Below are positions 1 through 11,200 of a stretch of DNA of 64,000 bases, in pieces. The notes below the pieces were generated by a model. That model did not search any database. It saw nothing but the letters and a program-made list of their open reading frames with translations, and had not been told where the DNA came from. The position numbers and the translations under genes are program-made. Numbering within the stretch: the first letter of the stretch is position 1; each line of letters begins with the position of its first letter. This stretch comes from Siphonodentalium dalli (taxonomy: Eukaryota; Mollusca; Scaphopoda; Gadilida; Siphonodentaliidae), in NCBI GenBank assembly GCA_032622095.1, contig CP136066.1, forward strand, positions 93,393,319-93,457,318, read 5' to 3'.

Positions 1-162
1 TAGTTCCTATACCACATTCATTTAAAATGGGAAGTTGTCATGATATAAATTAGATAAGAGGAAAATTGCGTGCTTTTGAATGAAATATGGAATTGTAGCT
101 TGCTAGTATCATATGAACTAGGATATATTTGAATGGTAATTCCAAGTGACTGATCGCTCAGA
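1..162. other. Unassigned left edge
   Basis: AT-rich sequence without a recognisable exon or repeat; presumably intron of the mannosidase gene. Confidence 0.4.
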
Positions 163-330
163 AATGTATGACTGCAGCTTCCTGAAATTAAAAAAAAACC
201 CTGTGCCAATGCATTCTCTTAAATATGTGAGTCTCCCATAGGCAGCCTCGCATATATAAGAGAATACATTGGCCTAACAATAATTACCTTGACTTAGTAA
301 ACCAGTGCATTCTCTTATATATGTGTGGCT

Positions 331-1981
331 CCGTATTCTCGCGGGTATAAGCCCACTTTCGGGCATAAGACCACCCCAGTATTTTCACTAGAAGTAAGTT
401 TCCGGTGTATAAGACCACCCCCTCCCTGGCCCTAACCATAACCCCTCCAAAACGTGTTTATATACCAGTATTTGAGAAAAATTACTCCCCAACACCTGTC
501 AAAAATGTCAACGAATTTCAAATTTTCGCGAAGTTCAAAGGTCACAGTTCCGGTAGCTATGACATATTATAATTTCCGGATGTCTTATTCGATACCGGGG
601 ACCGGAACGAAGTGCGATCGCGGGGCGGCCGGGGAATAATTAACTATTATTCTAATAATATATAAATAAAGATGATTTATGTTACACTGTACGCGTCTTG
701 TTTCTTGTGTTCAATTAATAACTGGCCGGTAGGCCTATATTATTGACGTTCACCGATGGTGACAGGTGTCGTACTGAGTGTATGGAAAAGATGAATACAA
801 GAAACTATATTCAAGGTTAGATTACTTTTGAAATTTGAAAACAATAAAGAAGATTTATGTTACACTGTGTCTTGTTTCTTGTGTTCAATTAATAACTGGC
901 CGGTAGGTCTGTTTTACTGACGTTCAATCACGGAAAAGATCAATGGAAAGAAACTAATGAAGGTAATTAAGACTGTGTCCTGTGTAATTTTGTGCTGACA
1001 ATGTGATCGGTATAAATACTGAGAAACTAACCCAAGATCTTTGTTTACAATGCCTCTACAACGTAAATCTTACACAATTACTGTGAAAGTGACTGTGATC
1101 GAGTGGTTTCGCGACATCGGCAGGAATTTCTCCAAAACCGAACGTGAATGGGGAATTTCGCAGAAGCAGATTCGATCTTGGGAGCGCGATTATGATAAAC
1201 TCAAACCCCTATCCAAGGGTAAAACGGCCCAAATTAAGAAACAACCCGCCATTAAAATTTGTTTTAATTGTTCCCCTAATTAATTATTCAATGTCATAAA
1301 TTTACCATGAGTAAGGCCTACCATAAATCAATATAACACCTTTCATGCATTGATGTATACAATGTAAGTTATGTAACCGCATAAGCTGTATTGTTTTCTC
1401 ATTCTGAATAGCGATTGGATTTCTCAGTTAAATTTAACGCCCACTTTCCATTGATTGACATATGAAGCACAACATTCTTGTTTTAATGTCAACAGAAACC
1501 ATATATTTTACGGAATGCAGGACTCCGTTTACGAAACGATTATCGGAATATAAATCCCCATTGTAATTCCCAAATAATTTATCTAGACAAAGATTTACAT
1601 ACGTTTCTAGGCCTATATATATTCTTATACTGTGTTATGTATCACATGTGTTATTTTTGTCTGTTCGTTTCTGTGCATATTTTCTGTGTAAGATTTCCAA
1701 TTCAACGTTAATTCTGTATCGACCACGTGCGAAACCGAAACTAAATGTGGGGAAAACCCAGCTTTCTGGTAAAGTTACGTATACCTCGAAATGCAGAAAT
1801 GAGATATGTTCGATATACTTACGCTAAATATACTTACTCATCCATCGTTCAACGCCATATTTTCGTGAGTCCAGGTGATGACATCCGAAATACTAACTTT
1901 TTTCCGGGGTATAAGTCCACCCATGCCTTTTCAAGCTATTTATTCCCTAGGCCCCCTGGTCTTATACCCGCGAGAATACGG
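331..1981. mobile_element. 1.65-kb DNA transposon with psq-domain fragment
   Basis: Terminal inverted repeats begin CCGTATTCTCGCGGGTATAA at 331 and in reverse at 1981. Related GGTATAAGACCACCC-like stretches lie just inside both ends. It sits inside a family B palindrome and appears to have cost the host about 25 bp. Internally, about 64 bp at 665-728 recur at 846-908. The psq-type DNA-binding fragment at 1050-1283 suggests a pogo/Tigger-like relative, but no DDE domain is visible, so it is non-autonomous. Confidence 0.7.
1050..1283 (+). CDS. psq/Brinker-type helix-turn-helix fragment of a transposase
   Basis: The 77-residue frame starts MPLQRKSYTITVKVTVIEWF and continues FSKTEREWGISQKQIRSWE. 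This matches the N-terminal DNA-binding domain of pogo/Jerky-like transposases, in which Lys-Ser-Tyr-Thr and a trailing Ile-x-x-Trp are typical. It stops soon after the domain. It may be a first exon of a longer protein or a relic; no catalytic part was found in the element. Confidence 0.6.
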   Translation: MPLQRKSYTITVKVTVIEWFRDIGRNFSKTEREWGISQKQIRSWERDYDKLKPLSKGKTAQIKKQPAIKICFNCSPN

Positions 1982-2076
1982 TAAGAGAATGCACTGGCAC
2001 AGGATCTTTAATGCTGTATCAGTGTGGCTCCCATCATGAAAGGGTTAACATTCATCATCTTTTCCGTTTGATTCAG

Positions 2077-2210
2077 GCCCTGATGGAGCGTGTCTGGACA
2101 TATATAACCTCATTGATATCCGCCAGGAAGCAAATAAGGAAGTCGCCATTAGATTCCTGACGAGTGTGAAAAATGGCAAGGAATTTTTTACTGATCTTAA
2201 TGGCTTCCAG
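2077..2210 (+). CDS. MAN2A-like exon a (first in window)
   Basis: Acceptor TTTGATTCAG and donor GTAAGA flank 134 nt. The first two bases finish a codon from the missing upstream exon, then the frame reads [17 protein letters not shown] and ends at FFTDLNGFQ in phase 0. The acceptor lies only 28 bp beyond the end of a TTAA-type foldback element. Confidence 0.9.
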
Positions 2211-5200
2211 GTAAGAAAATAACACGTAATTTTCCCCCCGACTGCTGACGGTGTGGCTATTTCACGCACCCCCAAAACAAAATTGTGATACCTCATTCTA
2301 TTCTGTCAGTGAGATGCTGGAGATTGCTGTTATTAACCCTTTCTTTACTAAATGGATTCTTCCACCCAGTTCTAAACATATTTATTGGAATGGTCTATCA
2401 TTCATTTGGAGGGGTGTTCAAGAAAAATGAGCAGACACAACAGATGCAATGAAAAGTTAAAACAAGTACACAGAAGGATTCCTATTCATTGGTGGAAAAT
2501 GTTTTTATAATAAGTTCAAGAAACGGCCCATTTCCTGTGGCCATTTGTTGAACTTATTATCTTAAAGGTACTCAATCCGATCAGACGGATCCCACTTCAT
2601 CAAGTTACAACAACAACATTTCTTCAAAATACCATTTTGTTATCAGAATCGATTAATTACAACAAAATAATGCTAACCACTGTCAACTGGTATAAAATTT
2701 GGCCGTATTACCACTTGATTTTAGAGTTATCCATCTTCATCTGCAATTTTGTCTGAGACTGTCGGTTTGACGACTTTTTTCCAGGCCACAAATAAGTACT
2801 CATCTCGAGAAATAATAAATTTCAAAAATCAATATCTGATCACTGAGCTCAAATATTTTTTACTCCCGAAGCCAAAGAAATAGTAATTTTGGATTGTTAA
2901 TTCAGATTATGTATCTTTAACATTGCCTAAGGGAACTACTCATCAATGAGTATTTAGTAAAGGAACAGTTAATTGAGAATGGAATTGGTGACGCAGAGTT
3001 TTTGCCTCTTTTCTCAATTAGAACGCTTTGAAACAGTATGAAAGGGTATCTATTTTAGATGCTGTCCTGGTGCAAACATCTCATAGGGTTTATAATGTAG
3101 AGAATTGAATCTTAAACCGTGGTTAGCTGCATATTGATTGTGTATCTGAGCTTGTCAATTGCTTAACAAACCAAACCCACATATCAAAGAATTGAAGCAT
3201 AAATTAGTGTTCAGCTCCCATCCTGAAAGGGATATTATACCATAAAGTTTGATATAAATTCAATATTAATTGATAGAAGTGTTTCCAGACAGGGGTCTTT
3301 GATTCGTATTAATTGATAGAAGCGTTTCCAGGTAGGGGTCTTCCGATTCATATTTATTATTTTATACCCAGAAAAACTATATAAAACATGTTATATAGAT
3401 AGACCATCTTTCAGACATTTTTATTATTTTATTTATTGTAGATGCAAAAGAGGAAATTCTATGACAAGCTTCCACTGCAAGCAAACTTTTACCCAATGCC
3501 GACAATGGCGTATCTAGAAGATTCTGCATCCAGAATAACTGTGCTCTCAGCTCAGTCGTTAGGTGTCGCCAGTCTTACAGAGGGTGAGTCTGCTCAGTCA
3601 TTAATGTGCCAGCAAGCCTTGAAATAGGGTGTCTGTCATTTGCAGAATGAGGTCCCCAGAGGGTGAATTTAGTGATGCTACCCCGCATAGTGGGCTAGCA
3701 TCACCAAATTCACCCTCTTGGGACCTCATTCTGCTTACACCTCAGCAGAATGAGGTTCCCAGAGGGTGAATTTGGTGATGCTAGCCCGCTATGCAGGGTA
3801 GCATCACTAAATTCACCCTCAGGGGACCTCATTCTGCAAATGACAGACACACTATTTCAAGGCTTGTGTGCCAGTCTTCAGAGTGTGGGTCTTCTCAGTC
3901 ATGAATGAATTTGAGCAAAATACACTCATTTATCTATGAACGATACAAACAAATTGGTAATTATAATGAAAATGAGTTTGACTCGAGTCCTATTTTATTC
4001 ATATTCATAATTCATTATGGTCATCACAATTTGGGAGATATCATCTTCAAGTTTTCATCGGTCAACGATACTTATTACTGATTATTCGTTTGTTTTCATA
4101 ACTACTCCTGAATACAACATTTAAAGGTACTCAATCCGATCAGACGCTCCTAAATTACTATTTCTTTGGCTTCGGGGGTATAAAATATTTGATTCGAGTC
4201 GAGGAACCCACCCATCAAAGCTCAGAGTGATTAGATATCAATGTTTGAAGTTTGCTGTTTCTATTGTTTGTAGACCAGATCTTATTCAGGACCACGTGCT
4301 CAAACGGACAAATTGCGGTTGTAAGATGGATAACTCGAAAATCAAGTGGTTACTATTAACAATAATAACCACTTGATTTTAGAGTTATCCATCTTACAAC
4401 CACAATTTGTTCATTTGAGCATGTGGTCCTGAATAAGATCTGGTCTACAAACAATAGAAACAGCAAAGTTCAAACATCGATATCTAATCACTCTGAGCTT
4501 TGATGGGTGGGTTCCTCAACTTGAATCAAATATTTTTTACCCCCGAAGCCAAAGAAATAGTAATTTAGGAGCGTCTGATCGGATTGAGTACCTTTAAACT
4601 CTTACTACTCCAGCAATACAATTACAAATTACAATTACCCCATCCCTGTCCAGCATAGCTGTTAAGTTTCACGGATTTTCCATCAAACTCCCAGTTTACC
4701 ATAGGGAAAACCCCCAAAATACGGAAGACCACCAATTTCTCCCGCTTGTGCAGATGCACTTTTGGTAACTTCAACACTAAGCAAATACTACTCAAAACGT
4801 CTGTGCGTCCGTCCGTCCGTACGTCTGTCCGATGTCTGTTCATGTCATAACTTGAACAGTTGTGCTGGGATTTCAATGAAATTTGGTATGGATGTTCACT
4901 ACTATGAGGACATTCAATAGAGGGTTCCATTGTTCTGTTCTGCTTTTCCATTCTAGAGTTATTCATCTTTGTTTATTTGGAAATGTTGGTTGTTTGGTCC
5001 ATCCAATGTCTGTTCAGCTCATAACTTGAACTGTAATGCTCGGATCTCAATGAAATTTTGTATGTATCTTCACCACTATGAGGACATTTAATGGCACATT
5101 CAAATGTTTGTTTTGTTTTTATTGTTCTATAGTTACTCATCTTTGTTTATATGAAAATGCTGGTGTTTGGGTCCATCTGTCTGAGTATAGCCCTCATAAG

Positions 5201-8200
5201 TTATAGATATGCCCACACGAGGCGGTATGCCATGAGGGGGTATGCACCGGACGACAGTCCATCTCTTGTTTTCACACTCTCACTGAGAGCTTTCTGATGA
5301 GTGGCAACAAGCCATATTTCCGACTAAATCCTGAAAAATTACCCATAATTCTGCTGTGGTTAAGGAGTCGATTATTTAGGGCATTACTGTATATCGTTTG
5401 CATCATCATTTGTGCTTCTCATTTCCTCATGCAGGAGAATTAGAAATAATGATGGACCGAAGACTGACTCAAGATGATAACCGCGGCCTGGGACAAGGTG
5501 TCAAGGACAACAAGAAAACACCAAGCCGGTTCTGGCTGTTGTTTGAATCGAGATCATCACCACCTGTATGTACATGTACTAATATTGACTTTATGGAAAT
5601 TGTACAAATTACTAGTGAATTGAATTATATTAGTATAAAAATTGGCTTAACCCTTCCATGACTGGAGCTTTCTGAAATTTTATGAAAACCCTGTGCCGAT
5701 GTATTCTCTTATATATGCGAGTCTCTCGTAGGGAGCCTCTCATATATATAAGAGAATACATTCACTGTCGGATACCCGTTTAGGTTCGGACATTCCAAGA
5801 TGGCGGCGCCAACTAAAGCAGATAAACGGTAAGTGTATATATTGTCTCCAAGCAGCAATCAACGACATCTTTCGGTGATACACCTTGAACCAGTTATGTT
5901 GGAATTTGTATGCCCAACACATACGTAACACGCCTTTCGCATGACAGGCATGTGAATTTTTGTATTTGGCGTGTCAAGTCGTCATAATTTTTCGAAATTT
6001 TATCGAGGCGGCGAAATTTCCGCTTTTTCATATTTGTTTGGCCCTGGGCTCATGCATCCCCAAATTTATGTATTGTTGTGGGTAGATTAGGTCACCACAC
6101 ATCTTCGGAATGCAAAACCGGCGATATTTTTATTGTCTAACTCCGAAAAACGACCTTTGAAAATTTCAAAATGTTCAGGTTCGGATTCGCAACATTCGCG
6201 ATGATTTTGTTCAGGTTCAGACATAATTTTCGTTCAGGTTCGGACAAATTTGGTTCAGGTTCGGACAATTTTAGTTCAGGTTCGGACGCATCAAAACCTT
6301 ACCTATAAATGACATGCCGAGGTGCAGTTGCGGTCTTATTGTGCGTGTTATTAACAAACATGCATTGTTAATTTGTTATATCTAAATATGTCAGCTGAAA
6401 TTGATTGTAACCTAGAATTGTAAGTATCCCGGTGTTCTTGTTCGACATAATTATATTAACTAAACAGGAAACAATTATATCGTTTAACCTGCACAAAATT
6501 TTTTTTGGCCCGGGGCTATTGCGGACCACTCTTATCGGCTGGAGCACCCCGAAAGAGGTGACCCACCCTTACGAGATGGTCAAATTGCATGTCGGGGTCT
6601 GTTATTAGCCCGCAAAAATTGAACGTCCGAAAGTACATCATGCAAAGCAAACTTAAACTCTGGTGTGCTGGTTATCGTGTTATGCATGCCTCATTTACTC
6701 AGGATGTCCGACTTATTTGTCATTATTTTTGTGAAATATATTGCCCAATTTTATATCCAATAACAGATATTTTTTTTAAGTTAGCGAGGCCAGCAAGTAT
6801 TTATGGGCAAATTGTGGGAACAGCTATATAATCACATTCATCGTATAAGCAGTCTAAACAAAATAGAGTTACTGTTCGTGGCTCGTTTCTGCGCTTTATG
6901 TCTGGGAATATATTGTTAATAGAGACTGGGGGTAAATACATCATTACACGGCTTGTTGAGGGGGGGGTCGCCTCGCGGGACACGAGCCTCTACCGGGGCA
7001 TACCACACAGCATCCCCCATCAAAAAGCAGTGTAACTTATATTATGGACAGTTATCTGCTCATCTACATGCGGAGACCTTCGTGGCATCGTATGTGGATG
7101 TGGATGGGGAATCACGTGATCGCATACATCTCACACGCATAAAATAAGAAAGTCAGCCCAAATTTACGAGTGGGCTAAAACCATTTATCGTTTCTTTTAC
7201 GAATGGAAGATAACCAAATGCACAAAAACACAATAAGAACGCGACTGTACCTCGGCATGTCATTTTTATGCGAAGTTTTTGATGCGTCCGAACCTGAACC
7301 AAATTTGTCCGAACCTGAACGAAAATTGTGTCTTAACCTGAACAAAATCATCGCGAATGTTGGGAATCCGAACCTGAACATTTTGAAATTTTCAAAGGTC
7401 GTTTTTCGGAGTTAGACAATAAAAATATCGCCGGTTTTGCATTCCGAAGATGTGTGGTGACCTAATCTACCGACAACAATACATAAATTTGCGGATGCAT
7501 GAGCCCAGGGCCAAAAAAATATGAAAAAACGGAAATTTCGCCGCCTCGATAAAATTTCGAAAAATTATGACGACTTGACACGCCAAATACAAAAATTCAC
7601 ATGCCTGTCATGCGAAAGGCGTGTTACGTATGTGTTGGGCATACAACTTCCTACATAACTGGTTCAATGTGTATCACCGAAAGATGTCGTTGATTGCTGC
7701 TTGGAGACAATATATACACTAACCGTTTATATGCTTTAGTAGGCGCCGCCATCTTGGAATGTCCGAACCTAAACGGGTATCCGACAGTGACATTAGCCTA
7801 ACAATATTTACCTTGATCAAATGAACTTTTAAGCCAGTGCATTCTCTTATATATGTGAGGCTGTCTATGGTAGAGTCGCACAAATAAGATAATGCACTGG
7901 CACAGGATCTTTAATGCTGCCCCATCGCAGTTCCCGCCATGAAAGGGTTAATATATCTGAAATATTGATCTCAGCCATGGTTTGAACTGTCATTTGGCAA
8001 AAACTATTTCCATGTTGCAAATTGTTGTAATATATACCGAACCACATTGGCTTGTGCAGAGGGTTTGTTATATGTCAAGTTATAAAGATACACCACAACA
8101 AACTTGTGTGATAACATGCACCACATTTACATGTCTATCTGAGATAAGCCTATACGGAATCCAAAAACTGCACCCTCATTTCCGATGCCCTGGATATAGT

Positions 8201-11200
8201 CACTAAACAATAGCAGTATTGACCAAACAAATTGATATAGAGGATCTCCAACGAGTTATGTTGGGATATAAGATTTTATGAAACGAGTTTCATAAAATCT
8301 TATATCCCAACAGTAACAAGTCGAAGATCTTGTATATCACATGAAAAAAACTAGAGCTTTATGCCTTTTTAACAAATCAAGATCTTTAAAAGAAGCTGAA
8401 AAATTCATGTAAAATGCATACATGGATATCGTTGGCTGAGACGATTCACAACCGAAAACGAAAGTGTCGCGCGCTCTGCCTTGCGACCAAACATATAGTC
8501 CCCCAGTTTGCCTCTTTGTTTTTGTGCCTATTTTCACTAGTGCAACTAAGTTGGACAATATTTGCAATTTTATGACCAAAGGAATTATTTTGCAATGTCC
8601 GTTATTGGTGGCAAGTGCGGCTTTTCTAAATAGTATTAATCCGCGCTGTAATGTACTTGGCGCAGTGCCAAGTATCTCGGGAAATACGCTGCGATTAGCC
8701 ACTAGTGACAGATAAGAAAATATGTAATGGATTTTTCAATGATATTATAGTAGTTTCATGTGATATATAAATACAATAATGCTCTAAGTAATCGACTCCT
8801 TAACCATAGCAGAATTATGGGTAATTTTTCAGGATTTAGTCGGAAATATGGCTTGTTGCCATTCATCGGAAGGCTCTCAGTGAGAGCTGTCCGATGAATG
8901 GCAACAAGCCATATTTCCGACTAAATCCTGAAAAATTACCCATAATTCTGCTATGGTTAAGGAGTCGATTACTTAGAGCATTACTGTATAATAAAACATC
9001 TTGCAATCTTGTTTGTTTTTCAGGCCCCACAGAAGGATTCATCAGTAGGATACCCATCCTTGCTTGCTCATGTTGCATCCCTCAACCTGATACATCCAAT
9101 GTTCATTCTGCCGAAAAATTCAGCGGGGAGCAAGGAGGTGATGTCATCAGTTTTCTCACCACTAAGTGCCAGTCTGCCATGTGAAGTGCACTTAATGAAC
9201 TTACGGTCAATGCAGAATAGTGATGATATACCCGGGATGAAGTACGTCCCTCGGGACACGACAGCTGTTATGTTCCACAGACTGGGATTCGACTGCTCTT
9301 ATCCCACCAGGGGGCTCTCTTGTAAAACTGAAAATGGCCAGGTGAGTTTTCTTTCTTTACTTTACTATATGGATTCTCCCATCAGTTATAAAAAGTATAC
9401 ACTGGAATGATCTATTATTCATCTGGAGGGATTTTCCAGAAAAATAAGCAGACGACAGATAATACAAGTGCAGGAGTATTCCTTGCCTTTAATGGGAAAT
9501 GTTTAGATAATAGGTTCAAAACATAGCCTATGGACATATGTTGAACTTATTTTCTGAAAATTTCCTTAGGGAACTACTCGTCAATGAGTATTTAGTAAAG
9601 AAAAGGTGGAACTCTTTAGTCCCCATAGGCATCTGGATGCCTTGCAATAATCAAGCCTTGAAATAGTGAGCCTGTCATTTGCCGAATGAGGTTCCCAGAG
9701 GGTGAATTTAGTGATGCTATCCCGCACAGCGGGCTAGCATCACCAAATTCACCCTCTGGGGACCTCATTCTGCTTAGGCCTTAGCAGAATGAGGTTCCCA
9801 GAGGGTGAATTTGACCCTTCACTATTATTATTATTGCCAAGCCTTGAAATAGTGAGCCTGACATTTGCAGAATGAGGTTCCCAGAGGGTGAATTTAGTGA
9901 TGCTATCCCGCACAGCGGGTTAGCATCACCAAATTCACCCTCTGGGAACCTCATTATGTTAAAGCCTAAGCAGAATGAGGTCCCCAGAGGGTGAATTTGG
10001 TGATGCTAGCCCGCTGTGCGGGATAGCATCACTAAATTCACCCTCTGGGGACCTCATTCTGCAAATGACAGGCTCACTATTTCAAGGCTTGGCAATAATA
10101 ATAATAATCTATCCATTTATTCTATGCTTTCTACAGGTATCCCGCTCATTCTACAGGTATCCCGTTCATTCTACAGGTATCCCGTTCATTCCACAGGTAT
10201 CCCATTCATTCTACAGGTATCCCGTTCATTCTACAGGTATCCCGTTCATTCTACAGGTATCCCGTTCCAACGCGTGGGATAATTATTACCCTGACAAGCC
10301 TGAACACTCAGTAACCATCTACTGCTCTGCAGGGACATGGGGAGGTACAGCCACAATGTGGCTAGCATATATACTAAAAATATCTTTCAATGCTCATAAT
10401 CAGGTACCTTTTCAACGCATGGGTGGTGCGAAACAGACACAGTGTGAGCGACCTTGCTCAAGTGTCCCAACTTGGTGCGAAATATGAACAGCATACAATC
10501 TGACAGTTGCACGTCGATCAATTCGGCCAAGCACTGCTGTGTGAAACTCACATTAGGCCAGAGGCGTACCTTCCAAGCAGATATCTCAACCATAGGTCTG
10601 TGTATCTGAAAATGCTGATTTTTAGGTCCGTCTGCCCGAGTATCTCAGTCATAGGTTATAGGTATTCTCTTTTTGATGTTAAAACTTAATTCCATAATTT
10701 AATCCTGTTTTTAGGTTAAACTCAACAGAATGTTCTGATCTTTTACACTCTATTTCAGATAAAGTTAAACTTAGCAGCTTATTCCAATAGCTTACATCAG
10801 ATTTTTGGGTTAACTCTTTCTATATTAAACACTTATTTATGAGTAGCTATCCCTCAGGAAATGTTCAGATAATAAGTTCAACAAATGACCATTTGTTGAA
10901 CTTATTATCTGAACATTTCCGGCCAATGAACAGGATTCCTTCTTGCACTTATATTGTCTGTCGTCTGCTCATATTATCTGAACATCCCTACAGATGAATA
11001 ATATATCCTTCCAATGTATAGTTTTATGACTGAGTGGGATAATCCATTTAGTATAGTAAGGGTTACAGTCGGCAGCACATTCAGATATTTTAGATCCTAT
11101 TTTAAAGTTAAACAATACAGCACATTCACATATATTACATCCTATTTTCAGGTTAAACTTGACAAAATGTTCAGAGATTTGACAATTAAGGACGTCACAG

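Larger units (their letters stand above)
163..2044. mobile_element. Family B foldback (TTAA-type) interrupted by a DNA transposon
   Basis: The right end reads CATGAAAGGG followed by TTAA (2045-2048); the left end near 163 is decayed. It contains a 69-bp palindrome at 205-273 (GCCAATGCATTCTCTTAAAT inward) and the left arm of a second from about 302. The second palindrome is split by the 331-1981 element and resumes at 1982. Confidence 0.7.

Noticed and set aside
6589-6831. 80-codon frame in the centre of the 2-kb element as a possible transposase
   Set aside because: Too short, with no catalytic motif or domain resemblance.
8337-8715. Overlapping 121- and 83-codon frames on opposite strands
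   Set aside because: No recognisable domain, and they lie within a mannosidase intron; kept only as unassigned sequence.
9975-10487. A 170-codon + strand open frame across the family E element and the 20-bp minisatellite
   Set aside because: It is produced by a foldback repeat and a minisatellite whose unit lacks stops; no domain and no splice context.
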